Positions 1 to 8,266 of a stretch of DNA of 64,000 bases are shown here, piece after piece. Below the pieces are notes generated by a model. The model saw only the letters and a program-made list of their open reading frames with translations. It was not told the DNA's origin and ran no database searches. Source of the stretch: an uncultured Porphyromonadaceae bacterium (GTDB taxonomy: Bacteria; Bacteroidota; Bacteroidia; Bacteroidales; Muribaculaceae); NCBI GenBank assembly GCA_947175545.1, contig CAMWNI010000003.1:86535-150534 (forward strand), in the 5' to 3' direction. Both the position numbers and the translations under genes were made by a program. Within the stretch, counting starts at the first letter, position 1, and every line of letters starts with the position of its first letter.

Positions 1-2536
1 CGGGAGTCCAGCCGCGGGAGGGTTGGGACTTGACGGTTTTCAGAGCGCTGTTGGTCGAGGCGGATGGAGAGACATAGCCGCCGTCGGCATAGTTTATTAT
101 ATTATAGGTGTCGGTATCGGTGCGCTTTTTGAAGGTCCATTTGGCGTCGTCGGTGATGCTTTCGATTCCTGAGAGGGCTTTGTTCAGTCCGCCCGTGGCG
201 GCATAGCGTCCGTTGCGCAGGGGCGTTGAAAGAGCGTAGGTCGCTCCGTCAACCGGCATGGAGAGGCCGGCTGCGGCGGCTGCCGTTTTCATTGCTTCGA
301 AAGCTTCGCGCAGCTGCCGGGCCTGGGTTTCTCGCTCATTGGCCGTAAGGGTCTGGCTGAGGGTCTCGCGTATTTCAGCGGCAAGGCGGTCAAAGGATTC
401 CGCAACTGCTTCAGGGTAGAATCCGGGAGTATCGCTTATGGAGGCGTTGCGCCACGAAGTCATTTCGGCCAGTTCGTCCATCAGGGCTTCGGCCTCCTGC
501 TGTAGAATCCGGTTGGGCGAATAGATCAGTCCGTCGAGTGCTGTGTTGCCTTCAGGGTCGGTAATTACAAAGGTGAATTGCCATTTATCGCGCCCTGTGC
601 CGCCATTATTGGCATGGGGAAGCTTCATGAACACCTTGTTCCAGCCTTCGTTGAGGTGGATTCGGACCGCAGGCCGCGCGGTGAAGTTTTCGTTCCGGAG
701 GCCGGAGGAGATCTGGTCTTGCTTTATGTTAGCTCCGGGCTGAGTCCATTCGGGGGCGGCTATTTCGGTTCCGTTGAGCCACACGCGCGAGCCTCGGCGG
801 TCCCATTTTCCGGCGTCCGGGCCTTTTTCGTTGCCTGAGCGACTGTAAGTGTAGAATTCAATCAGGGCGCCGGCTTCCTGCTCGCAGGGAGAGTAGACGT
901 AGGTCCAGGCATAGGCGGTCATGTTGTTTTGCGGATTCTGATAGAAGCCTTTGACCGTGGGGTGCCAGATGTGGCGCAGATAGATTCCGGCGCCTGTGGC
1001 CGTACGGCCCGAGACTGATGAGGGCATCGTCTCGTCGGCAAGATAGTTTTCCGGTTCGAGAACGGCCGAGGGGTCTCCGCCGTTGGGAAGCTGATCTGTG
1101 ACGAGCCAGCGAACGTTGGATTGTTTCACGTAGGGGATGAGATGGGCCGTTTCGGCCATAGTCGTGTGCTTGTGGTGTAGAAAACGGCGTTCCCAGTCGG
1201 CAAATTCTTCAAATTCGACTCCTGAGTTGGGGAGCGTGACGCCTCCCTGTTCGATGTACTGCTCGCCGCCTCCGGTCCACGCTCGCTCGCAGCTTGCAAG
1301 AATGTTTGCATATATGTTGTTCTGGCGCACGATGTCTTCCCATGACGGAGTCATTGTGTCGTTCCATGCCGCGGAGATTGTGCCGGCAATGTCAGGATTG
1401 CCCTGCGTCTGGCCGAAGATTGTCGACTTGAAGATGCCGACGACATCGGCAAACACGTCGAAGTGGTTTGTATAGTTATAACGCATGTCAATGTTAGGCA
1501 CTCCGGCACTCAGGGTGCCTGACGTGGCCCAGTTGGTTGTCAGGTCACAGGGAATCACCTTCGGATCGACCGTCTTTGCCGGACTGTTGTAGCGATTCCA
1601 GATTACAGCTTTCTTGCCAAGAGAGTGGACATAGTCAATCATGTCAATCAGATAGCTGTCCTGGAAGCCGATTTCATCACCGCCGATGTGGATATATGGT
1701 GCTTTGTCAAACAGGTTGGCAACCTCCCTGAGTATAACCTTAAGCTCGGCGATGCCCTCGGCGGTCTGCATTGAATGGCCCATGGCGCTCTCGAATGGGT
1801 GCGAGTGGCCGGGCATATCAATTTCCGGAATGACGGTCATGCCGCGCTCGGCGGCATAGTCCTGAATCTCGCGGGCCTGTTCCTGAGTGTAGAACATGCC
1901 GGGGAAGCGAGTAATTCCTTTTTCGCCGGTCAGCTGCGGGTAAGCCTTTATTTCGAGGCGCCAGCCGGTGTAGTCGGTCAGATGCCAGTGGAAAGTGTTG
2001 ACCTTAAAGCGGCTGAGCAGGTCAATTTCGCGTTTGAGTTCATCAACTGGAATAAACGATCGGCCAACGTCGTGCATGAAGCCGCGCAGCTTGAACGCGG
2101 GCCAGTCCTTGATTGTAGAACCCTCAATGACGCCATCGCAGTCCTGTGCCATCAGGCGCAGGGTCTGGGCGGCGCGGGTCACGCCGAGGACCGTCGGGGC
2201 CGTGATTGAGATTTCGTCAGACGCGACTGTCAGCAAGTAGGCCTCGGCAGGGTATCCGGCCAATTCATAGTCGAAGGCGCCCTCGACCGGAGCGATAGTG
2301 ACGGAGATGCGAGGTGCGTCGGCGTCGGCTGACAGGGTCAGGCCTGCGTCTGCCATAAAGCGTTTGAGTTCGGCTGATTCAGTGGGGTCGGAAATCAAAA
2401 CCTGGCGATTGGTCGCGAAGCCTCCTGCTGCATCAAGAGAGACCTGCTTGGGTTTTGGCATGATATTTTCGATTGTGGCGAATGCCGGAGAAGTCATTGC
2501 GAGTGCCAGTTCGGCAATGATTAGCTTGCGATTCAT
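1..2536 (-). CDS. GH20 beta-N-acetylhexosaminidase, 3' end beyond window
   Basis: Exported exo-hexosaminidase expected to remove terminal N-acetylglucosamine or N-acetylgalactosamine from host or dietary glycans. About 845 codons are visible and the frame is still open at base 1. It starts at ATG 2536 with a signal peptide (MNRKLIIAELALA, cleavage near PAFA). A GH20b-like N-terminal domain follows, then the catalytic barrel. The family's catalytic pair is visible as HIGGDE, D287-E288, with KVNTFHWHLTDYTGWR and EIDMPGHS upstream of it. The barrel is followed by a long C-terminal region with further beta-rich, carbohydrate-binding-like sequence whose type I cannot assign. It is monocistronic as seen: upstream is a small-RNA-like unit on the same strand. 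No SusC/SusD pair lies next to it. The family call is certain; substrate is inferred. Confidence 0.95.
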   Translation of the reverse strand, partial: MNRKLIIAELALAMTSPAFATIENIMPKPKQVSLDAAGGFATNRQVLISDPTESAELKRFMADAGLTLSADADAPRISVTIAPVEGAFDYELAGYPAEAYLLTVASDEISITAPTVLGVTRAAQTLRLMAQDCDGVIEGSTIKDWPAFKLRGFMHDVGRSFIPVDELKREIDLLSRFKVNTFHWHLTDYTGWRLEIKAYPQLTGEKGITRFPGMFYTQEQAREIQDYAAERGMTVIPEIDMPGHSHPFESAMGHSMQTAEGIAELKVILREVANLFDKAPYIHIGGDEIGFQDSYLIDMIDYVHSLGKKAVIWNRYNSPAKTVDPKVIPCDLTTNWATSGTLSAGVPNIDMRYNYTNHFDVFADVVGIFKSTIFGQTQGNPDIAGTISAAWNDTMTPSWEDIVRQNNIYANILASCERAWTGGGEQYIEQGGVTLPNSGVEFEEFADWERRFLHHKHTTMAETAHLIPYVKQSNVRWLVTDQLPNGGDPSAVLEPENYLADETMPSSVSGRTATGAGIYLRHIWHPTVKGFYQNPQNNMTAYAWTYVYSPCEQEAGALIEFYTYSRSGNEKGPDAGKWDRRGSRVWLNGTEIAAPEWTQPGANIKQDQISSGLRNENFTARPAVRIHLNEGWNKVFMKLPHANNGGTGRDKWQFTFVITDPEGNTALDGLIYSPNRILQQEAEALMDELAEMTSWRNASISDTPGFYPEAVAESFDRLAAEIRETLSQTLTANERETQARQLREAFEAMKTAAAAAGLSMPVDGATYALSTPLRNGRYAATGGLNKALSGIESITDDAKWTFKKRTDTDTYNIINYADGGYVSPSASTNSALKTVKSQPSRGWTP

Positions 2537-2623
2537 GGAAGAGCGATGATGTATGTTGTGTTAAATTACTTGTTAACCGGAGTGTTAACTACTGCAAATA
2601 TAGTGATTTATTTTTATTTAGAC

Positions 2624-2657
2624 AAAAAAATCAGGACGTCATCACGACGTCCTGATT
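2624..2657 (-). terminator. Rho-independent terminator
   Basis: Perfect 12-bp inverted repeat, 2629-2640 (AATCAGGACGTC) with 2646-2657, five-base loop. Seven T residues follow on the minus strand, so it is oriented for minus-strand transcripts. Confidence 0.85.
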
Positions 2658-2695
2658 CCTTAACCTTTATCTTAATCTAATACTATGAAAAACAC
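2624..2695 (-). ncRNA. Candidate small RNA with its own promoter and terminator
   Basis: On the minus strand a complete Bacteroidetes promoter (2702-2732) is followed by about 40 unpaired A/T-rich bases beginning near GTTTTTCATAGTATTAGA. The transcript then ends in a 12-bp perfect hairpin with a T7 tract. No reading frame fits inside. Both flanking genes are on the same strand, but the unit is separated from the upstream gene's stop at 2972 by about 240 bases that include the promoter, so it is not just that gene's terminator. The general plan (unpaired TTTTTCAT leader, GATAA block, hairpin, T tract) resembles the three larger elements near 24.3, 26.2 and 36.9 kb. Function unknown. Confidence 0.55.
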
Positions 2696-2701
2696 ACGCT
2701 G

Positions 2702-2732
2702 CAAAGTTAGTAACATTTTTCGAAACTGCAAC
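2702..2732 (-). promoter_or_regulatory. Bacteroidetes-type promoter of the small RNA
   Basis: On the minus strand GTTG (2729-2732), exactly 19 bases, then TAACTTTG (2702-2709). This matches the TTTG-N19-TAnnTTTG consensus of the Bacteroidetes primary sigma factor. Predicted start of transcription is near 2695. Confidence 0.7.
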
Positions 2733-2971
2733 ACTCTCCACATTAGATTTAACCCATTTTAACAAAATTATAACTCTTAATTGACTCTTTCACGGATTTT
2801 TTTGCGGACTTTCAGTTTTATATGGTTAAATCCTATCTTGAATACTCAAAGTGGACGATTCGGCTTATATCTTGGGTAAATGGCTATTTCAGATTTTTGA
2901 TTCTCAGTCATTCTTTCAGTTGATTTGCTGAATAGTTCCCTCCAGTTTATCTGTTGCTTTTGTGGATAGGA

Positions 2972-4072
2972 TTAATAATCTATTTCTCTTATTAGCATTC
3001 CATCAAGAATATCGGTTCCCTGAAGGACTTCAAATTCGGTGAATTGAGGTTCCGATGATGTGTTTGCATTAACCGTATACCTGTTGTCTGCAATTTTTCC
3101 CTCAATAGGTTTGATGATCCCTCTTTTATGATATGTTATAATGCCGTCTGCGTTTTGTTCGGATTCGAGAATTTCAAAATAACTTGATGAAGTTAATCCT
3201 TCCTTTAGTCCGATATCTGCGGCTAGAGGAGATGTAGACCTAATAGGCGTTATTATTCGGAAGGGGGGATATTTTGTCTGCAGTTTAGCTATGTTTAAAT
3301 CCAAACAACGTTTGACCACTTGTTGAATGAGCTGACGCTGAGATAGAGATGTGGAAGTCTCAGAATATTGTGTTGTTACCTTGTCCTGAAACTTGTACGA
3401 ATAATTAGACTCCTTGATAAACTCTTTAGAGCCTGGGATGTAATGTACGCCATAAAATTCATCCATATGGTCAATATTCCAATCAAGTGAGTAGATATAT
3501 GAAGTAACTTCTATGCAGAAGGAAACCTCCAAGCCTGTTTTGTCGAAGTCAGCTTTCTTGTTGCTATATTTGCCATTGAAACAAATGTCATGAAAAATCA
3601 AGAATGTTTTGGGAATTAATCTCTCGCCGGCATCTTCTAATATACTTACCCCTCGCACTAATTGTTGAGCAATTTGACGGTCTAACTCGTTGGCATTATA
3701 AAGTCCGCGGGATTTAATCAAATCTACGTTAAAGTTTCCGGTTGTTTTATCCCACCCGAACCATTTTGCAACAGCTCGTGACCCAATATTTGTTTTTCGT
3801 ATGAATGAATCAATATATTTTGTTTGATCGGTATATTCCTGAGTCGCAAATTTCACCACATTGACCCCTAATCCATGATCATTAAAGCGCGCATTAAGTG
3901 GAATTGATTTGTATGCTTCAACAATTTGATCGTTGAACGGATACATTGGATGTTCTATCATTATTTGAGTCAATGATGCCCGTTGATAGTTTTGGGACTC
4001 CTGACCTTTGGCAAATGATGATAGAACAGCCGGTAGAATTAGCGTTAGGAGTCTAATATATCCAGTCTTCAT
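2972..4072 (-). CDS. Exported protein of unknown function
   Basis: About 366 residues from the ATG at 4072, preferred because it gives a clean signal peptide (MKTGYIRLLTLILPAVLSSF, then AKGQ). An in-frame ATG at 4096 would add eight residues before it. I recognise no domain. The mature protein is mixed alpha/beta without membrane helices after the signal. It is the last gene of a minus-strand run of exported proteins that starts at 8069. Its start overlaps the end of the preceding gene by 20 bases, so translational coupling is likely. Base composition is more AT-rich than the core genes nearby. Confidence 0.7.
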   Translation of the reverse strand: MKTGYIRLLTLILPAVLSSFAKGQESQNYQRASLTQIMIEHPMYPFNDQIVEAYKSIPLNARFNDHGLGVNVVKFATQEYTDQTKYIDSFIRKTNIGSRAVAKWFGWDKTTGNFNVDLIKSRGLYNANELDRQIAQQLVRGVSILEDAGERLIPKTFLIFHDICFNGKYSNKKADFDKTGLEVSFCIEVTSYIYSLDWNIDHMDEFYGVHYIPGSKEFIKESNYSYKFQDKVTTQYSETSTSLSQRQLIQQVVKRCLDLNIAKLQTKYPPFRIITPIRSTSPLAADIGLKEGLTSSSYFEILESEQNADGIITYHKRGIIKPIEGKIADNRYTVNANTSSEPQFTEFEVLQGTDILDGMLIREIDY

Positions 4073-4922
4073 CTTCGAGTTCAAATATAACTTCATCGTC
4101 TTTGGGATATAATCCTTTTTTCTTTAAATGTTTAATATTTTTCTTTATAAAACGATTCCATTTGATGAAGCCTCCTTTTTTTATTTTTATATCTGAAGGT
4201 ATTTCAAAGATTGAATCCGGCAAATCTGCATTTGGGATAATTTCTGTTACATCAAGTCCTAGGTATGATTTTATGTGTTTTTTAAAAACTTTCATTTCCA
4301 CTCTAATTTCCATGATGGCCTTGATTCTTGCCGGAATGCCATCTATATCTATACAATTAGCAATTGCTCCTGATGCGGCCTCGGATAATATAAATTGTGG
4401 AATGGTCTCAATAACTATATCATTTCGTGAATTGGATATCGGATTGTGAATCTCGAAATTTACATTATATATTTTTGAAGAATAGCATAATACCTCACAA
4501 TTTTCTTTGATAGGTGTAATTGTATATACATCGTAGGGAGGAAGTATATTACCTTTATATTGACGTTGGGCGTTTGACCAACTTTTTAACACCATCTCAT
4601 AATCATCCCAGGATATTGCTACCCCCTTTCTCATGTAATGTCCCCACATTGTTATCGTCCCGGCGGAAGGATCATATAGAGTACTATAGTGTAGAGTGCT
4701 ATCTACGGCTAAAGCCTTGTCATCTTTTATGAAATAACTAAACTTAGTCGCTCCGTTATATCCGAATCCGCCGGAGATTTTCTCGGTGTTTCTGTCAAGA
4801 TTATTGGTGCGTATTGCTTTGATTTCGCCTTCAAATTTAGTAGGAACTGGAACTGTCTGCCCGTGAAGATTAAGGCCGATGTTTCCACATAGTAGAATTG
4901 TTAGAGAAATAAGTTTTTTCAT
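4053..4922 (-). CDS. Exported protein of unknown function
   Basis: About 289 residues from the ATG at 4922. This start gives a standard signal peptide (MKKLISLTILLCGNIGLNLH, cleavage near GQ); an upstream ATG at 4961 would lie inside the preceding gene. The body is beta-rich, with regularly spaced short segments such as FSYFIKDDKALAVDSTLHYS reminiscent of secreted or periplasmic beta-sheet proteins, and ends in an acidic tail (DDEVIFELEDEDWIY). No catalytic motif is evident. It sits 26 bases after the preceding gene's stop and overlaps the next gene, so it is part of the same operon. Confidence 0.7.
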   Translation of the reverse strand: MKKLISLTILLCGNIGLNLHGQTVPVPTKFEGEIKAIRTNNLDRNTEKISGGFGYNGATKFSYFIKDDKALAVDSTLHYSTLYDPSAGTITMWGHYMRKGVAISWDDYEMVLKSWSNAQRQYKGNILPPYDVYTITPIKENCEVLCYSSKIYNVNFEIHNPISNSRNDIVIETIPQFILSEAASGAIANCIDIDGIPARIKAIMEIRVEMKVFKKHIKSYLGLDVTEIIPNADLPDSIFEIPSDIKIKKGGFIKWNRFIKKNIKHLKKKGLYPKDDEVIFELEDEDWIY

Positions 4923-4948
4923 ATAAAAAGTATGGTTTGGTGTTTTAG

Positions 4949-5887
4949 TTAATGAAGCCACATCAGATTGGTTGTATGTTGTTGCTGTCCTTTGCCGTAT
5001 GCGACGCCTACTTCGCGGGCTGCTTCGATGCGTCGTTTTTCAATATCAATTGCATCATTGTATTTCTGGCGTAATTCAAAGTCGCGGTCGCTCTTGACTG
5101 ACGACTTGATTTCTGTGGCTAAAGCCAGCGCCTGAGGGTAGGCTGATGTGTCGGGGTCAATCTGAACGAGATATCCAAATGCATCGGAGGCTGCTTCTGC
5201 GTCATGGCCGGATGACCAGATTGCATTGGCGCGAGCCAATAGTGCGGTTCCTTGTTGGTCTATATAACTCTGGAACATTTTCAGGCTCGTTTCACTTGCC
5301 TGCTTGTAACCTTTGCTGCATTCCGGAATCATGCTCAGTTTCCATAACGCTTCGTCGTAGTTGTGTTGAACCGCGGCCCTATCTGCCTGAGCAAGTATCT
5401 GAGGAAAGTTCGAGTCAAAGTAGCTGATGATTTTTTTCTTTGCGCTTGATATGAAGGCTGCTATGGTTTTATTCTGACCGTTGAGCAAACGCATTGAATT
5501 TATATATGCGCGCTCACTTGATGTCCCCACTCCGCGAAGGTCAAGTATGGTGGTTGCGTAGACGGTTTCGGACTGAATGTCGCCAATATAAAGTGTCAGG
5601 GTGGTATGGAGTGCCATCTGAGAAGGTGGCCCCGGAATCACATCTTCCATTATATGAGTGAATCGTCCGGCTATAAAGAATTGATTTGAGCTTTCGTCAA
5701 CGGAAATCCCGTCGGAAGTCATGATGTTTTGCAGTTTGGTGACCATATAGTTCTCTGCGGCAGCGGGTACCGCCTCTGTTTGTGGAACTCGCACAATCGA
5801 AAGATTGATATTGCATTCTGCGTTTCCAACGGAGGATACCGCCAGGGAAAATAACGCGCATGCAGTTAGTTTGAAGATCTGTTTCAT
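4949..5887 (-). CDS. Exported protein, helical-repeat C-terminal half, unknown function
   Basis: 312 residues with a signal peptide (MKQIFKLTACALFSLAVSSV, cleavage near GNAE). The N-terminal half (about 25-150) looks like a small beta domain. The C-terminal half (about 160-300) is helical and rich in Ala, with segments such as ADRAAVQHNYDEALWKL and YLVQIDPDTSAYPQALALA that resemble TPR-type repeats. The two-part plan suggests a periplasmic scaffold or adaptor; that is inference. The gene lies two bases after the DUF6175 gene, so the two are almost certainly co-transcribed. Confidence 0.7.
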   Translation of the reverse strand: MKQIFKLTACALFSLAVSSVGNAECNINLSIVRVPQTEAVPAAAENYMVTKLQNIMTSDGISVDESSNQFFIAGRFTHIMEDVIPGPPSQMALHTTLTLYIGDIQSETVYATTILDLRGVGTSSERAYINSMRLLNGQNKTIAAFISSAKKKIISYFDSNFPQILAQADRAAVQHNYDEALWKLSMIPECSKGYKQASETSLKMFQSYIDQQGTALLARANAIWSSGHDAEAASDAFGYLVQIDPDTSAYPQALALATEIKSSVKSDRDFELRQKYNDAIDIEKRRIEAAREVGVAYGKGQQQHTTNLMWLH

Positions 5888-5889
5888 GA

Positions 5890-6840
5890 TTATTTTTCTC
5901 CTAAAATTAAATCAACGCGTCCAAGGCCCTTGGTCACGACTTTCGATTGTATATTATATGGAGCCTGACGTAGATGTTTGCGCAGGTTTGTTGCAAAATG
6001 ACGCGTATCCATTGGCATCCCGTTTTCGCGATATAAAGGGATGCGTACCTGTTCGAAGGCTAAGTGTGTTTCGCCGGCAGCGGACAGATTATAGCGATGG
6101 TTTACCGTGTTGTTCGCCATCCAGTTGTCAATTATATCGGTAAGCTCTTCTCCGCCATATTCGGACTCAAGCGATAAATCTGAACCATTGTCGAACACTT
6201 TTACATTAAAGACTATTTCTCGCCCGTTTTCAAGCAGATCATCGAAATGAGCCTGAAGTTGAGAAATAAAGTTATCCATATTTGCAAGCACAGCCTCCTC
6301 AATCAGAACCGGAATTTCGGCTGTGAATGATTGTGGACCGGTACCCTGAGCGGCTGCAATTTGCTTATTCGTGTACGCGTCAATTCCGCGTAGTGTGTAA
6401 GTTATGGAGCGTTTGGGCCCTATAGTATTAACTTTCCATGCGAGTTCAACCAGTATGTCTCCTTTCGCGCGTGCCATCAACTTCTCCAAAGGAGTCTCTG
6501 CAAGCACTGCTCCGGAATTGCGGCTTGTTGTCATTTCGTCTTCGATTACTGACCGGTTGAGGTCGCGGATGGTTGAGTGCATATCCTTTAACGGGAATCC
6601 GCGTTCTGCCATCAATTCTCCTATTTTGGTTGTCGCGTTAAACAGATTGCTGTTTTCCTGATATGCACGTTCATAGTCGGCAACTTTGGTCGATTTTCCC
6701 TGCATACTGTAGGTGGTCGTGTACCCATTTTCAAAACACCATACTTCTGCCGGCATTACCATGAGGGTAGGTTTCTTTGCTTGTCCGTATGCCCACGCTG
6801 TCGTGGCAATTATTGCAAAAATGCTTACTATTCTTTTCAT
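5890..6840 (-). CDS. DUF6175 family exported protein
   Basis: 316 residues with a signal peptide (MKRIVSIFAIIATTAWAYG, then QAKKP). The mature N-terminus reads PTLMVMPAEVWCFENGY, followed by a conserved helical block with LMAERGFPLKDMHSTIRDLN. These are features I associate with the Bacteroidales DUF6175 family, whose function is not known. It lies five bases downstream of a lipoprotein gene and two bases upstream of the TPR-like exported gene. The context points to an envelope complex made only of exported parts. The family name is from memory of the pattern, not from a search. Confidence 0.75.
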   Translation of the reverse strand: MKRIVSIFAIIATTAWAYGQAKKPTLMVMPAEVWCFENGYTTTYSMQGKSTKVADYERAYQENSNLFNATTKIGELMAERGFPLKDMHSTIRDLNRSVIEDEMTTSRNSGAVLAETPLEKLMARAKGDILVELAWKVNTIGPKRSITYTLRGIDAYTNKQIAAAQGTGPQSFTAEIPVLIEEAVLANMDNFISQLQAHFDDLLENGREIVFNVKVFDNGSDLSLESEYGGEELTDIIDNWMANNTVNHRYNLSAAGETHLAFEQVRIPLYRENGMPMDTRHFATNLRKHLRQAPYNIQSKVVTKGLGRVDLILGEK

Positions 6841-6845
6841 TTTGG

Positions 6846-7337
6846 TTAGATTTTTATGACGTTGTCATCTGTCAACCGTTTCTTCAAGGATGTGCGGTCA
6901 ACTATCACCACAACCCCCCATGCTTCCATTGATGAATTTGCCGATTTGATTCGTGAGGTTCGTCTCTCTTCCAGTTGCACATAGTTGTTAAAAGCGCCCC
7001 CGTCGGAAAAGAACGCGTTAAAGTAATCCTCATATCGTTTGCGGGCGTTAGGCTCGTTAACTAACGGACGCTTGTTACACTCCGCCGTTCCGGAGGTGAT
7101 ACCACTGAAAATAACCGTTTCAATCGCCCTGCGTTTGGCTTGCTCAATGGCTTTGTCCTTGTTAATACCATTACCCCAAGAGCGCAGTGTCTGCATTCCT
7201 TCCGGGTCAACACCCATACATTCAACCTTGAAACGAGAGGTGGCATATTCATTTGAGATGTGAGTTTGAGTCTTACATGACGAAAACCCAAGTAGGATTA
7301 CGGATATTGCTGTAATTATAATCTTTTTTGTTGACAT
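6846..7337 (-). CDS. Lipoprotein, paralogue of the 7584-8069 product
   Basis: 163 residues. The N-terminus (MSTKKIIITAISVILLGFSSC) carries a lipobox ending at Cys21, so it should be a lipoprotein. The body resembles LPP20-type small envelope proteins: DKAIEQAKRRAIETVIFSG, then YEDYFNAFFSDGGAFNNYV, then a C-terminal VVVIVDRTSLKKRL strand-helix. The same order of elements appears in the next gene upstream (7584-8069), so I take the two as diverged paralogues. Five bases separate it from the DUF6175 gene. Confidence 0.75.
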   Translation of the reverse strand: MSTKKIIITAISVILLGFSSCKTQTHISNEYATSRFKVECMGVDPEGMQTLRSWGNGINKDKAIEQAKRRAIETVIFSGITSGTAECNKRPLVNEPNARKRYEDYFNAFFSDGGAFNNYVQLEERRTSRIKSANSSMEAWGVVVIVDRTSLKKRLTDDNVIKI

Positions 7338-7583
7338 ATAAGTTATTTAAATTAGTAGTCTATTATATTGTTAAGATTATTTTTTATGGTATAATCATCT
7401 GGATAACAGGTTGGTACTGGGCCTATTGCCCGATTTATACGTGAGATGCGATAAATGTCGAGCAACGTGGCTATTTGGAATAAGGTTATCATATTTGCCA
7501 ATGGCATAGTGCAAGTATACTTCGAAAAGTTCTGCCGCGCAGAAAACGATGAGTTAACATAACAGCTGTATTTATGAATTGTA
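7338..7583. other. Intergenic spacer inside the exported-protein run
   Basis: 246 AT-rich bases without a supported gene. I see no good TAnnTTTG promoter or strong terminator on the minus strand, so read-through from the gene at 8069 into the one at 7337 remains possible. Confidence 0.4.
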
Positions 7584-8069
7584 TCAGAACGCCGAATTAA
7601 GTGATTTAACTACTCCTGCCTCTTGCAGGTATTTTATCAGAACCTCTTTCTCTACTGTTACTTTTGCGGATACTCTAAATTCTTTCCCCACTTTTGTGAT
7701 TGAACGAGAGCCATTGATTACATTTCCGTAATTCTTTGAAAGTCCGGTTGCACTGAAAAAGTCTTTGTAGAAGTCAGCGTGTTGAGCCTCATTTGACGCA
7801 CTACCCGCAAGTGGTTTCTGGAAACCTCTGCCGTTGGGATTGCTGAATCCGCGGAAAAGAACACCGTGAACAGCCGCACTGATGAGTTGTTGGTCCGATA
7901 CGGTCTTATTTTTGGATAAAACTGAGATGTCAACTAGATAAGACCCTTGAATTGCAGTGCCTGCGCCTGCAATTTCATAGTGTGGAACACCATCTTCTAT
8001 CTTTTTAGCCTCAATAGGGGAGACAAGAAGGCTGAGAATCGCAATCAGACAAAGATATATTTTTCCCAT
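7584..8069 (-). CDS. Exported protein, LPP20-like paralogue
   Basis: 161 residues with a signal peptide (MGKIYLCLIAILSLLVSPIE, cleavage near AKK). It shares with the 6846-7337 lipoprotein the pattern A-x-x-G-[VI]-[LI]-F-[RS]-G, a KPL, a YxxFFS-type aromatic block (DFYKDFFSATGLSKNYG) and a terminal V-x-K-E-V-L-I-K-Y-L helix. Unlike its paralogue it lacks a lipobox, so it should be soluble in the periplasm or secreted. It is the first gene of the run. Upstream lies the unusual G8 promoter at 8109-8163. Function unknown. Confidence 0.7.
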   Translation of the reverse strand: MGKIYLCLIAILSLLVSPIEAKKIEDGVPHYEIAGAGTAIQGSYLVDISVLSKNKTVSDQQLISAAVHGVLFRGFSNPNGRGFQKPLAGSASNEAQHADFYKDFFSATGLSKNYGNVINGSRSITKVGKEFRVSAKVTVEKEVLIKYLQEAGVVKSLNSAF

Positions 8070-8108
8070 AATTGTTTAATTGATGAATTAAATTATATTT
8101 GTTCGTCA

Positions 8109-8163
8109 CAAAGTTAAATAAAATTTCACAGTTTACCCCCCCCAATTGTTAAACTATGTTAAA
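8109..8163 (-). promoter_or_regulatory. Unusual promoter: TTTAACA direct repeat, G8 tract, TAACTTTG
   Basis: Read on the minus strand: TTTAACATAGTTTAACA (two TTTAACA copies three bases apart), then eight G (8136-8143), 19 bases, then TAACTTTG (8109-8116). The G tract occupies the place of the usual -33 TTTG box. Almost the same arrangement precedes the lipoprotein gene at 12815. It should drive the gene starting at 8069. Confidence 0.6.
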
Positions 8164-8266
8164 TGTAGGATTAATAATGGCACTTGAACAATTTGAGGGT
8201 CAGGGGCGTTTCTATGATATAGCAAATGTTTTCAACTTTTATTTACTCTGAAACTGATAATTTCTT

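Larger units (their letters stand above)
2537..2971. other. Intergenic region with a small RNA unit
   Basis: No protein gene is supported in these 435 bases. The middle holds a promoter, a short transcribed stretch and a terminator, all on the minus strand and listed separately. The rest is AT-rich and featureless. A 25-codon ATG frame on the plus strand (2684 onward) overlaps the minus-strand promoter and is taken as chance. Confidence 0.6.

Noticed and set aside
543..2549. Plus-strand frames across the GH20 gene
   Set aside because: The minus-strand GH20 frame is continuous with its catalytic motif, so the opposite frames are shadows.
2684..2761. A 25-codon ATG frame on the plus strand (MKNTRC...) that looks like a leader peptide
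   Set aside because: It overlaps the minus-strand promoter and small RNA, whose conserved boxes explain the sequence; no gene follows on the plus strand.
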